Of a stretch of DNA of 64,000 nt, positions 46,933 through 59,339 are shown one piece after another. The stretch's first letter is position 1; every line of letters begins with the position of its first letter. The notes under the pieces are model-generated. The model had not been told where the DNA came from, ran no database searches, and saw only the letters and a list, made by a program, of their open reading frames with translations. The stretch is from Paragonimus westermani (lineage: Eukaryota; Platyhelminthes; Trematoda; Plagiorchiida; Troglotrematidae): NCBI GenBank assembly GCA_008508345.1, contig QNGE01000435.1, positions 137,644 to 201,643 on the forward strand, in the 5' to 3' direction. Made by a program: the position numbers and the translations under genes.

Positions 46933-47284
46933 CTGAATCTTTTGACGATGGGTTGAACAATGTAACATGCAGGCCAGTCGTTCTTACTTTGTGTGCTCAT
47001 TACACTCGTGGACCAACTTTGGGGCAACTGGAAGACACCGGGAAATAGCAGTCTTCCGGCGTAGAATTTTCAACAGCGGTCCTGTAAAAGTGAACAACAC
47101 GAACGAGCACGAGCCAAAGACCTAGTAAGCCACGCATACGACTTACAGAAACGAAAACTAAAATGGCACAAACAACACAGCAGCACGTTCCATTATACAC
47201 TTCAAATCCACTCCATACGTACTTGCTGCTTTCAGATGCACCATACAGATATATTCCTCCGCGTTCACTTCACACGTTTCTAAC

Positions 47285-50200
47285 ATCGCCTTACACGCTC
47301 TTAAATCCAGGGCTTGGCAAAGGCCTGCGCCTTTTGACCTCCCGACGGTTGGCCGCTGTAATCCGGAGATTGACCACACCGTTTTCCGTCGATGCGATGT
47401 AGTGATCCAAGGATGGGGATAAAAATAAGCAAATCCCGGTTACCGTGAACGGTAGAAATAAATCATACCTCGATTAGTACAAAGTAGGAAAAAGGTTGTT
47501 CCAACATATCTCTTTTGCATAAATCTGCCCTCGAGGCCTCAACAATCATTGCAGGCAATTTGTTCCAGGAGTTGAATACTCGGTTAATGAAGACGTCAAA
47601 TCAAACGGCTAATCGTGGTTTTGTTCTTCTGATTGTGAACCTATGACTTCTCAAAGCTCTCTTCTGACGCATCGCGAACGAACATGCCATAGGACTTACG
47701 CCGGTGTGGTGGATAATTCTGTATATCTTAATAAGGTCCCCTTCTACCCGCCGGCGTTTCAACAAGAAAAAGTCCAAAGAACCTAGTTGGTCCTGGTAAC
47801 TTTGACACTTTATAGCCTATACCATGCGTGTGGTGAGCTTTTGTACTTTTTCGAGGACAACTTTGTACTCTTTGAGATAATGTGAGCAAGCTTGAGTACA
47901 CTATTCTAAGTGAGAGCGAAATGTGGCCGAGCACAGTGGGATGAACATTGTCGGACAAGGGTTAGCGGTCGCAGATTTTGGTCGATATAACGCCCCCTGC
48001 GCTTTCGTCTTGGTTGCAACACACTAAGCAGATAGAGTGACCGTGCTGGTGACTTGATACCCAAGTCCATCGCTTACTGCCCGGTTGCTAGATAGACTGT
48101 CTGTTCACGTACTTTTCTTTGATACCTGGGGGTCGACTGGAAAGCATCAGTTAGATTATGACTTGAGAACATTCGATGGTGAATCGCACTTCAGTATCCA
48201 TCCGCCTATCCCCAGAATGTCTTCCTGGAGGACGTCTGAATCCAACTTACTTCATACTAGCTTTATATCATATGCATACAGTTAACATGGTCAGACCGGA
48301 TTGTCGGTCAAGTCAGGTGTGCATATCAGGATGAGCAGAGGGGTAAGGAATGACGACTAAGCTACCCCACTTAACAGAAAATCTTTCTACATAGGCAGGA
48401 TAGACCGACGGCTATCAAGTGTTTGGCCGAACACGTCCCAAACTGGTTGAAACAGCGTGTGGCGCAACAACTGGAAACCGGTTGATCGGTTACTTGAAGC
48501 CCCGCATCATCGATTGCCAGACACATCATGATAACAGGTCACCAGGTGGTCCCACCTAACTCTTTCAAAATATTGTTACGTTAGCAGAACCCGAAGCTAC
48601 TGGACTTCAGCGAAGCTATGCTTATTAGAGCTCACCAACCGGCTCTGTGTGCACAAAAGTTGGTGAAGCAACCTATAGGGTTGCCGTGGTGGTGATGACA
48701 ATACGCGGTGCGATTGTATGAGTGTCCATACCCTGTCTATATCTAATTGTCTGTCATAAATAACTTCCATGTTTTGCGTTTGCGACTGATGAGAGAAAAC
48801 GAAATGTCAATATATCGCAACATATGTCTTCTGTCTGCGCTGATGAAGAAAATCTTTGTCCGACAGTACTGCTCTTACTCTCATTCTTAGCAGCATTCCA
48901 AATAGAAGAATCCCTATCCACCTATAGATTTCAGAAGATATTCCAGCTTCTCGCAGTTTCCAGCCCAAAAGCCAGCGGTTGCGAAAACCGAAGGTTTTAT
49001 GGTATTCTAGGTAGCTCATCCCGGTCACTTCTCCATCTATCTTCTTCTTGATATTGTCCAGATACGATAGCAGGCTGGTAAGACAAGATCCACCCCTTAC
49101 AAGGCCATGTTAAGAAGATGTGAAATATTCTGCTAACAGAGAAATTTGCAGATTCTGTCTCGTAATATGCATTCGAAACTTTTCTGACGATAGTCAGGCT
49201 TTCTGGTCGGTAATTTTCAGTCTTTTATCCCGTGTCTCCGTTGAAGATGAAAAATATGGTGATCTTTTCCCGGGCTTTGGCAACCATTCTTGACTCTGAA
49301 GCTGGATTGAACATTTGTTGAAAAGCGACGCCAGCAGCCTTGTAAATGGTTTTAGGATAACCGGGCGGATGTGGTTCGGTTCTGCGGACTTTATGCTGTT
49401 GAGTTGGGATATCGCCCGCGCAACTTTGTGGGGCGCGATATCTTGATCCATCATGGTCACGCTCATGGCGTTAGAGCGAGACTCAGATGGTCCATTATCT
49501 GGGCAGCAAATACTTTGAAACTATGTCACAAACACGGCCACTGTGCTATTATTAGTCGGTATGGTCTCCGTTACAGGAAAATGTGGTCCCATTTTCCTTT
49601 CTCAGACAGCCTCTGGAATAAGTATAGCCGTAAAATCTCTTGGGGTGCTGTCTGATTTCGCGTGCTAGGTTAAGTTCACAGGCCAGATGAGCATTTCTTG
49701 CTAGTTTGACTGCTCCGCTATTTTGGCTTCTCACAAACCATTAAACTTTTCATCCCCTTTTGTTGAATATATGCCTCCACGCCGTGTACTTACTTTTGGA
49801 GGCTCTCCTGACTCTGGGGCAAACCAGCGGCTTCTGACCTCTTCCTCCAAATTGTTTCTGGGGGGCGTTCCTACCTGTTAGAACCCGGAGACTTCGAACG
49901 TAGTTCGACCACAAAATATCGACGTCCGTCGTTGGGTTCCAGGTGAGTCTACTAGCTTTCAGTTTCAAATTTTTATGGTTAGTTGGGTGAAAAATTTGAA
50001 ATTTGTATGCCTGCTCTACTAAGGTAAAACATTTGAACCAGAGATAAATCATCGTGTGAACACTTTTTCCGAGTGGTGCTGTAGACGATACGTTTATGAC
50101 TTCAGTTCTGCGAGGAGTTGCGATGGAATCTAGCGTTGAGGCCATCTGGCCTGGTCAGGATCTCGTAGCTACTCTAAAGTGTTGTGTTAGCGTAAGGCTA

Positions 50201-51251
50201 CTGACCAGGTTAAACAATTTGTTTTCGGAACCTCTACCACCAACATATCTCAGTAGCCAGTCGACTTTAGAAACATTAAAATTTCACAGAAAGCGCAGGC
50301 AGTAGCCTGAAGTACGAGCCGACTAGAGTGGTTTCGTCAGTACTTTGTCTCCCTCTGGTGTTGCGCCCGGGATTCGACAGACCCCGGTAACCATTAGTAG
50401 GGAGTTGACATGGAGAAGACTGACGGCGGTTTGAATACTGACACAACTGCAGTTGCAGTTCACGAGTGACTACCTTATAGAACTTTTGGTCAGTAAAACG
50501 CAAGTGCCTTCAGCGGCACTGCTACGGTCACTATGATACTACCGAAACCCACGCATCCAGTAACCCAGTCCATTTCCTCTTCGAGCCATGATTCTGTAGA
50601 GTGACTGTGACTTTACGTAGATGGAATACAAGTTGCACTATCCCCGTGAGCGCCGCATCGACGTTTGTCGGGCTACTGGGATTTAGATGCATGCGATGAT
50701 TTATGGACGTCCTGCAATTTTTCTTCATTCGCCCAGTCGTCTCTTGCGATCCTTGAGCAGCCTTATTGCCCTTCTGGAGCTTTAAGGAAACCGAGGTGCG
50801 GTTCTTAGGGCGTATCGCCATTAGCGTAGGTGGCGTTAAACACACAAGCGGGCCACTTTACAGTGTAGGGCGTAAGAACTGTTTATAAGAGGCCATCTGG
50901 GTTTACTCATCCCCCCGAGTTTCCGTGTCGTTTAGTCACGGTTTTTTCAGAAGCAGAATTCCGCGTTCGACTGGTGATTTGGCTCGGGAAACGGGTGCTG
51001 AATGACGAGTTGTATGAAACACCTTCTACCGACTTCACTCTATCTCAAGGACTCAGCAACCTTCTTCCTCTGGTTCTGTATTTTACACAGACCCAGCAAA
51101 AGTAAGAATATTCGCCGTGCAATTTATATAGCACTGCTCTTTGGCATACACACGATTGACGACACCATCTATCACATATGTCACACATGATCCCGGCTGT
51201 CACCTTTGCGCCGCACTGCTTGCTATAGCAAGAACGGGGGACTCGTGACAC
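47285..51251 (-). mobile_element. CR1-like family B, nearly full-length fossil with PHD-like finger in ORF1
   Basis: Read 5' to 3' on the minus strand: a PHD-like Cys-rich module near 51.2-51.08 kb (CGAKVTAGIMCDICDRWCRQ, SCV, FCWVC); basic ORF1 sequence to 50.5 kb; poorly preserved endonuclease; a linker with CPRVRRASKSKYTAWRHIF and ELNLAREIRQHPKRFYGY (49.8-49.65 kb); RT N-terminus VARAISQLNSIKSAEPNHIR (49.4 kb); a palm segment WKLREAGISSEIYRWI (48.95 kb); and the C-terminal thumb and tail at 48.06-47.28 kb, which matches the 28.4-29.3 kb copy. Catalytic motifs A-C are destroyed and stops are frequent. Inactive. Confidence 0.8.
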
Positions 51252-51399
51252 CTTACCGGCAAGGTGTCTGCTTGGCCTTGATGAACCAATCTATGATTGG
51301 TTGATCAGATTAAACTTGGCGAGTGACGATAATTCACTTGTAAGACGCTTACACAATTTAACGACCAAATTCGAGGCGCTTACAGGAAACGGATAACAA

Positions 51400-51860
51400 A
51401 TCGAATTCGAATTATCCGTGTTTAAGTACACAACATAACAAAGTAAAAGGTAGATTTATTTACCATCACATCTCTTGAACTGCACCTGTGGAACAAGCGA
51501 ACTACTGCTTCCGTGGTACGAGTATCGAAGTATTCTATACTGCAATCCCTTTTGCAATCCCCCTTTTGCTGAAAGATTCCACTTATGCACTACCATATAG
51601 TGAGCTGTTTTGCATTGTCTGCAATTATCCGCGATGATTGCGCACTTACCGGCATGAGTGGAAAAGCACCATCATTATTTTTGTTTGCTAGCACGTGATA
51701 TAAACAGTCTGATAGACGGTAGTCAAACCTAAAAAGTATGCTCACACATCATAGCGGCCAAGGTTGTCAAGTGGGAAAAATGGTCTTCTCAAGCAAATAC
51801 GTTACTGCTGACGGAAAACATGTCAACATTCTCGCACTATCAGTAGCGGGGATACACTAG
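51400..51860 (+). mobile_element. CR1-like family A 3' UTR fragment
   Basis: Lines up with the family A 3' UTR at 32.46-32.9 kb and 42.0-42.1 kb: AAAGGTAGATTTATT..ACATC, GTGGAACAAGCGAACTACTG, ATGATTGCGCACTTACC..G..GAG, then CATCATTATT. No RT precedes it, so it is a 5'-truncated copy. Confidence 0.6.
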
Positions 51861-52201
51861 TTCGCCTTTGACAGCGGATTAGTACTGCGTGGGTGACTGC
51901 TGGAAAATTAATAATTCCCGTCGCAGAAGATAGTTTCTGGTGATATGTAGCTGGAGTGAGAGCCGTAGATCGATCCTTCAAGGATTTTGGCACTTTAGCT
52001 AATAGAAGCTTTGGTTGTCACCAGTTTTGCAAATGTGGGTAATATTGACCTACTCATGGCTTTGGTAAAACATGCCTCAAGCGGTGAACCGGGCAACCGG
52101 GAAACTTAAGAAGGCACTTACCTATATATCCCACAAACAAGGAGTAAATGTAAAATTCAATCGGGTTCAGATGACGTGGATCTACTTTTCCTCTGAATTA
52201 C

Positions 52202-52679
52202 CCGCAAACAACCGGTAAAGAATCTTCACGGTTCCTGCCGAATAATAGCTGGGAGTGCTACTTGCAAAATCAGCCTTGTATAAATCAGCTAGAGATTCAG
52301 AAGTTTCGTCATCAGGACAGGGAAGCCTTCGGAGCACTGTTGGAGTGGGCAAAGCAACCTTAGTTTCATGGATTTTCAAAACACTCCTACGTTGGCTTAG
52401 GCTCAATGGTGAGGCACCGGACCGGACCTTGTTAATATCAGGTCCGGTGTCTGAGTTTGGGTAATGGCCACTTGAAGCTTCTACCATTCCACATCGTACC
52501 CATGTTAGAAAGTCAGCGTGAATCACTTTTGAGGTACGTGACGGTAGTTGTTGCCACTTGTGGCTGACGGCAGAGCAAAGTGCTGTCGAATGACCTATCA
52601 TCTCAAAAACGATAAGGGTGAAGCAGTTGCACATTTCGTTAACTCTACAATGCCCAGCAGAGTTAATTCCATCAGGCGT
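52202..52679 (-). CDS. Candidate coding exon of unknown gene
   Basis: 159 codons plus one base. Acceptor ACATTCTTTTGCAG|ACG is strong; donor TTTGCGG|GTAATT is fair. The frame is open throughout, long for this window, and includes VNEMCNCFTLIVFEMIGHS, TWVRCGMVEASSGHYP, SLSQRRSVLKIHETKVAL, RRLPCPDDETSESLADLYKA and TVKILYRLFAG. No family recognised and no transposon block in it. It is on the same strand as the EP400-like gene, but its phase-1 end does not join directly to the other candidate exons here. Confidence 0.35.
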
Positions 52680-53079
52680 CTGCAAAAGAATGTACGACGG
52701 ACCTACACGCTAATTATCCCAAGATTCGTTTTGGGATCGATGGTCCTCTCCCAAAGACTCATCTATTCTTTCAATATTCAAGGTTGTGTGACTTGGATAT
52801 TTTCTAGCGTTGTTTAACGTATACGAAGGTCCCACGCGCTTCCCATCTGGCGCGCTTCTGAGTGCCACCGAATGCGCTGAAACCCACCTCGCCCTCCTTC
52901 TCATTTCTTGGTTGTTAATGTCTGTCCAGGGTCAGACCAGAATTTGCTGCTCACCATATTTTCCAAACATCGGTGGAAATATATGATTTACTGACAAACC
53001 CTAATGCGTTCTTTTAGTTCGATGCCTGTCGGGACTACATTTTTATTCTTCTTTAGGAAGAGCGTTTTAAGTTTTCAGT

Positions 53080-54780
53080 AGACGTGGGTTGAGTGCGTAC
53101 CCATTTGTCCCCTGCACTCATATTATTCTAGTCACGGAAGCTTGGTGTACCCCTGGAACAAAAAACATGCTGCCAAAAGTTATAGGTTATCAAATGTTCC
53201 GTAAAATTGGTGGCATTGTATGTGGCGGACAACGCATAACCACCTTGAAGAAGCCAAATTCTCCAACTATACTTGGCGAGGCTTATCTTGGTGTGAATGG
53301 TCACACCCTGCGACGATTAATGTCAGTTGGCTATTTTGGACGTACTTAGGATGAGTCGACCACTAATATCACTGATGACAACATTACTAGCCTTACTAAT
53401 AAACTTATTAACACATCCCACCTAATTTCACAGTGCAAACTAACGGGCGGAGACTTTAACTTGTCCCCATGCTCTTGGGGTGCTTTCGCAGGTCCCGCAC
53501 GTCGAGCTGAGTTTCTCGCATGTACCCAAACAAGTAGATGACGCCCCCATATTTTGACACTTCGTAGATTAGACGACGCTCCAGATCTCATTTTTACGAC
53601 ACGCAGCCTATCTGTTATTATGTTCGTCTTGTGACAATTATTAGAAGTGATCACATTGAAGTCAAGTTTATGTTCGACTTCGATGTTGTTGAAAAGCTGA
53701 CCGTCAGATACTAACTTCGGTTTAAATTCTTCTACCGGACCACTTTCTCCACTGTGCTTGGGTGTTTGAAGTAAAATAGATTTTTTGACCGCTGAACTCA
53801 ATGTAGCAAACGAACTATTAAATGAACACTTCATGACTTTATTAGGGGGTCTTTGCGTGACAAAGACTCAAGCACCGTAATGCATATGACAAACGCAGAA
53901 TTCTCACCCCAAAGGAGCGAGTTAAGAAAGACACCCTCAAGTCGTAACACCAAAAACGTGAATCCATTTTTGTTATGCAAGTGTTCGGTATGTTTAACAG
54001 CACACAACACAAAACCTAAGTGAGGAAGGACGTGCGCTTGACGCCAAGCAGTTGGTGCACTTAATGAGACGTAGAAAGCAGAGGTGGGATTCCATCATTT
54101 CAGTAGTAACTCTACGGGACAAAATTATTGCAGATAGTCCTGGTACAGTCTGTGAGGTCTGTCTTACGCTTTGTCGCTTCACATAAAGCTGGAGGAATCA
54201 TATTATCTTCAGCTCGCCTTGGAAACTGAAGTGCGTTCTTATTGATTTTGTGAACTTACATTCTCAGTCAGCTATTGTCAAAACTTCTTGTCATCCTGGT
54301 CCTGATAGTATCCACCCGGTTGCTCTCAAACGCGGGAAGGATATCTCTCTTTTTCCGCTTAATCTTTACACATCAACCCAATCTCCCACCTCCTTTCCTG
54401 CTCAGTGGAAAACATACATAAATATGCCTAATACAAAAATAAGCTTCGGCCAGATATAAGCGATTTTTGCGGAATCAGCTAGGCCTCAAATTTTTCTAGG
54501 GTTGCATAGAGGACAGTATTACGTTATGGGGTTGATTTCCTACTATCACAAAACGCTATGAGCTACACCCAGCTTGGGTTTCCCAACAAACTCTGCTGTA
54601 TGAAGCGTCAGTTGGAATTCCCCAACCATTTTACGAAGTTCGTTAGTTCTGGCGACGCGGTTATTGCTACACCGTTTGACGTGCAAAGGGCTTACGATCA
54701 TGAGTCTCATACATGCCGACGGAGACTGAGGCGGCAGGCTTAAAATCAAGAGTAGCCGCGGTGCTGGACATACGAAACAA
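53080..54780 (+). mobile_element. CR1-like family A fossil: endonuclease and start of RT
   Basis: The endonuclease start HIILVTEAWCTPGTKN and GYQMFRK (53.1-53.2 kb) parallels HIILVNETWCSPDTHD at 63.67 kb. LTGGDFNLSPCSWGAF follows (53.45 kb), then RLDDAPDLIFTTRSLSV (53.57 kb), and at 54.58-54.7 kb the RT block KRQLEFPNHFTKFVSSGDAV and FDVQRAYDHE, where motif A is altered (DxQRAYDHE for DxQKAFDRV). Several frameshifts; inactive. Confidence 0.78.
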
Positions 54781-54799
54781 GCGTTGGACCAAGTAGACA

Positions 54800-57320
54800 T
54801 TGAAGGCAGATATTGGCGTTAATAAAACAGCTAAATGTTAAAAGGCAAAAGATCTGGACCGCACGCACGCACACACGGTGAAGAGCATCTGGACCAACGC
54901 TCTACAAAATTCTGCTGGTGCTTGGGTCGTTGAAGCCAACTGGGACGGGAAACGTAGGCGGTAAATCATCACCCAGTCCTTGATATCAGTGCGAGTAAAC
55001 ATTAATTAATCCAAGCCTTTCTTCACACGACTTGGTAAGCATTCCTATGACGCTCTTTGTAGCAGTCATTGGACGGCCTCGTGTAAGAAATATTCTTTCA
55101 GAGTGTATGGCGGCCATATCGTAGTGAGTGTCTCAAAATGAAGTGTAATGAAGCAATTGCGAGAAGGCTCATAGCTTGATAGGCAAAACTTCCCAAACAG
55201 CTGTTCGAGAAGCTTCGGCGTTCAACGAACTAAGGGGAGATGATTAAGAAAGAGGGAGTTCAGATACAGACTAAATTATACTAAGATTAAAATAATAAGT
55301 GGTGCTGAGGACACTATTACGCATTACATCGGCAAGGTTTGCTTGGGACCGAGGGAGCGGAATGCTCAGGCCGCGTTACAGAGCAATGGAACCTAAGAGA
55401 GCGTCCACGCTGTGCTGCAGCTTGACAATATCAAGTAGCACTAGGGAACTGAAGATTGACTAAGCCATAGTGTTGTATGGGTGAAAGGGATTGAACCCAG
55501 TAATCGAATCGTGAGGAATGCTACTGTTGCGCTCATGAGAGTTGGGAAAACAGAAACTGTCGAGTAAACGTTCCCAGCAGTTACTGAAGTGAAACTGAAC
55601 CTGATGAATCGGAATACTGTGTTGTGCCGTCCATTGAGAAACGAAACGTTTTCAGCGTTCTCGGACGTCCCAGAAAAACCCTCGATTCGCAACATCCTCT
55701 TCTGTAGTATGATCGACTGACTTTGTTCATGAACCGGAAGCCAACATGAGATCCGTTTTATTGAAGCGCTGTCTATGAGAGTCTCGTAGAGTACGAGCAA
55801 GAGAGATGTCGGGTTGGCGGTAGCTGGAAGGGTGAGATTTGCAAGTGCTTCCAGCAATTCAGGTGTGTTAAGAAATACGTCAATTAGTCCGTGATTACCA
55901 GGTGGACCACGGTATTTGAGTTAGATTAACTAAGTTTCATCTTTTGGGACCGATGCCTTGTCCTGATACCTGGTGAACATAATGCGCAGACGGACGACGA
56001 GCAGTTAAGTACTTCCAAAGAATAAAGGTGGTGAGATGTTGCAAGGCTTAGGGGAGCTGCTGTTGAGGTTACCCGGGTTGACAAACACAACCAGCCTAGG
56101 TGTTTACTTTGCACGCACCACTTCAGAGAAGGGGTGTGGAACGCTGCTCAGAAGCACGGAAGAACGTGTGTAGGTGCTGTTATAATAGCCGGCGGGTAGA
56201 TATGAAAATCCAACGCTCTGGCGGGCCATCAAATGAGGACAACCCGTTATCACCCAGCTCGCGCTATGAGCCGAGAAAGCGGGTGGCAAAAATGTCATTC
56301 TTCGGAAAACCAATCCGTGGGTTGTGCGTTTCAACAGTACCACAAACAACAACACTCATCTGCTTACGATACTTGTCTCAAAACGTCACGGTTACCACGG
56401 GCCTCAACACCCAGTTCCTTCATGTAGCAAAAACCATTTTCTGCCACCCTGCACTCCAATGCTCTTCCTTGTATTTCTCCCGCGGCCATTTCTATGTCAA
56501 TATCCATGCTCTTGCCCCACTACTAAGTAGCAGTAGTTAAATGCTAGTTAGTTATCATAGGCGGAAGGACTATTTCACCGTATATTCCGGTTTATTAACT
56601 TGTTACGTGGTGCAAAAATTAAAATCGCCGAAATATGTGCCATGGACACATGTTTTAACTGCCCGTTAATTAAAAATGAACTTATCGCGTGCTTTTTCGA
56701 AAATCTTCATTGTAACGCATTTCGTTGTCGCGTGTTTAACGTCTTTCGAGTTTTCGACCGTGCACGTGTTGTGCACGACTTACTGGGCCTCCGGCTCATG
56801 CTTTTAAGTTTTTGCTACCACTACAGACTCCCGTTGCGCCCCGTCCTTAAAAAAGACGATGTTTCTCAGTGTTTTCACTCCGTTGCGTATTGCATCCTGG
56901 CCGCTGTTGCAATTGTTAGCATGTGGCAATTTAAAAACACATGATTGTCGAAATAATGTATACTTAGAAATACGATGCTGCATGTATTATTCGTCACATC
57001 AAGATACTTTTTGTTTTTAGAAAATGGACTATATTGCGATTTTCAAGCAGATATTTGAGAATCGTAAATTTCGCATTCTCTCACACCTCCATGGGTGTCT
57101 CCAGAGGTACATGGAGGATGGGGGCGTTATTAACGTTTGAAAGCCAAGCCGTAGGTCGAAAACGGCTCCCAAGTACGATAAGGTAAGTTGGCTTGGTTCC
57201 CTGAAAACCGTCTAGATTGATCACCGTTGCACGAAATATAAGAGGCGCAGTGGCGTACGCAGGGGTTTGCGACTTATCTAATGGGTTAACAGTTGTTAGT
57301 TTTAACGGCTGATTTCTCGC
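54800..57320. other. No recognisable gene
   Basis: Scanned on both strands. The open segments (55441-55857 minus; 56100-56540 and 56600-56944 plus) show no family motifs or paired splice sites. A B-box-like GGTTCAATCCC at about 55.49 kb (minus) lacks an A box. It may contain decayed flanks of the neighbouring elements. Confidence 0.4.
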
Positions 57321-57329
57321 GACATATGT

Positions 57330-59335
57330 TGCAGAAAACGGTTTCTTGTGGTCCGACGAAATGCCTGTCTGGTTGTGAGTTCCCTCGAGTTAGAGCACAA
57401 CCCACACTTCAATCGTCTGGTATATGGGTCCCATCCCACAAATCGTGGACTCACCATCGGTGAATTGAACGAATGCAGAAGCTCGTTTCAATACAATACG
57501 CCAACTGCTGGCATTAGGCAGTATGTAGCGGGTGTTTACTGGAAGTTTAATACGACCACTAACGCTATAAACATCGGCCGCATGTTAAAGCCCTCAATAC
57601 CCAGTGAGTTTTTTGTAGGACCAGTAACGGAACATTGTAGAACCTAGAGTAAGTGCTGTCGGTAATTACTGTGATAGGTGTGGTACGCACCTTGCTGGGT
57701 AGAGACAACAGATACACGCATATCTGCCATGCACAGCGAACGCAAATTCAACCGTACCAGCGTTTCCCGCATATTGTGCATGTAGGTTCCACCCACGGGA
57801 CAAACGTGCAAATGTTTTCTCATGCTTTCGAAGGTGGAAGTTATACCAGTTCCTGGTAACAGATCACATGGGGCACGGCCGGCCTGTGATGTACGGGTAC
57901 GTTCGTAGTGAGAAGTATGCGTCACTACGTAGGCTGTTCGAAGTCCTTCGAGAAATGATGGGAGAACACATTCCGATGAAGACGTTTGTGATGGACAAGA
58001 CGGCTGTACTAATCAGGGGATCCCGTGTGGTTTTCGGCTGCGACATCACGTTGTGTTACTGCCATAAATGTGACGCCGTTCGCAAGCATGTTGGTGAATA
58101 ACACTCGTCTGTCGTATTCGTTAAAGGACAAACTCTTCTCGTGGTCGTTATCTGTTTAAACTAGTGGCTACGGTAGACAGTGAGGAAGAGTAAGTTGCAC
58201 CTTTGCACCGCATACTGTAGGTTCAAACATGACTTGAATATCATTCGCCGAACAGACAAGAAGTTTATGGATTATTTGTTGTGTCACTAGCTGCACACCA
58301 AGCCCAACTGGGCCATTCACCCACAGATCGATGCCAATCACCTCGGTAGTCGCATAAATAATACGTTGGAGAATGCCAACGGACGGTTAAAAAGAGGACG
58401 CACCCTCGAGACGTCCTAGCCGTTGCCATTAAAAAATATGGCTCCACGCAAGTGGCTGATACCAGAGTTTGAAATGCAAACCACCTACTGATGCGACCAT
58501 CGTGAAGTTCTCGATGTTGACTTGTACGTCAAAACCATTCTTTACCAAATGACTACGTTCGCAAGTCGATTTGGCTGAAAAAATCTTCACGGACGGATCC
58601 CACGACTCTATTTCGAAACAGCAGCTGAGTGTAAGTTTAGTGGTTTGGAACTATAGTAATCACCTTGAGAATTGCAGCTTCATGTGCAACACGATGACGA
58701 CGTCTTCGTCGTCGATGACATATGCAGTGTTTGTGAGTGTTATTTTTACCGCTCAATGTGGCTCCCATGCGCACATATTCTGTCAATGTTTCAAGAACAT
58801 TTCTATCTCTACAGTAAGTCCTTCTGCAATGTTTATTTTCATTTACAAATGTGGCGTACTCATTTATGAGCGCTGGCTGGCAGAGTACAGCTTGCCAATT
58901 CGACGACTGGTTGACCCGCAGCTTCGGCTTCCCGCTGAAGCCCACTTCAACCGTCACTGTAAAGCCCTCCACAATTTACTCGCCAAACTGCATGACTGCA
59001 GCAGCCGCACGGCAGCAGACTTTGTTAACAGCATCGTTGCATTCGCGAGTAAAATAGTAGAACGTGCTAAGACTGGGCTATCTTTGCACGACGTCCCCGC
59101 TGTCGCATCTACGAGCTGTAAGCAACCAAGATGAACTAAGAAGCCTGAAACAGGATTGCCATATGTACGCTGCGGTGAACCAGTACAGATCAACAGCTAT
59201 CGCTGTGATGTCGATCAAATGGTTTTCCACTCTAACTGTATTCAGATGGCTGACACAATTGGGTGTCCATTGTGTGGCGGCCAACTTCAACCTCAGTCAC
59301 CTGGTAGATGCACGTTTTAACTTCACAGATTTGTT
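57330..59335 (+). pseudogene. MULE-type transposase with SWIM finger, fossil DNA transposon
   Basis: Plus-strand blocks in the MULE order: FAR1-like N-terminal RRNACLVVSSLELEHNPHFN (57.35 kb); HIVHVGSTHGTN (57.78 kb), where the first catalytic Asp is replaced by Gly; GRPVMYGYVRSEKYASLRRL and TFVMDKTA (57.88-58.0 kb), with the second Asp at 57994; CDITLCYCHKCDAVRKH; NNTLENANGRLKR (58.36-58.39 kb), with the catalytic Glu at 58369; and a SWIM finger CECYFYRSMWLPCAHIL (58.73-58.79 kb, CxC...CxH). A C-terminal basic/helical part and a final Cys-rich module (CDVDQMVFHSNC, CPLCGG; 59.17-59.29 kb) follow. The frame shifts at least three times, with an in-frame TGA at 59135. Inactive. SWIM-domain MULEs are common in fluke genomes. 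Confidence 0.85.
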
Positions 59336-59339
59336 AGTG

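Noticed and set aside
55480..55500. B-box-like GGTTCAATCCC as a tRNA
   Set aside because: No A box or acceptor stem can be paired upstream on that strand.
55441..55857. 138-codon minus-strand open frame
   Set aside because: Hydrophobic mixture without recognisable domain, splice border or repeat context; consistent with chance.
56100..56540. 146-codon plus-strand open frame
   Set aside because: No motif and another open frame overlaps it on the opposite strand; not supported as a gene.
58690..58715. GACGACGTCTTCGTCGTC hairpin as a regulatory site
   Set aside because: Lies in the decayed coding sequence of the MULE transposase just before the SWIM finger; most likely repetitive GAC/GTC codons.
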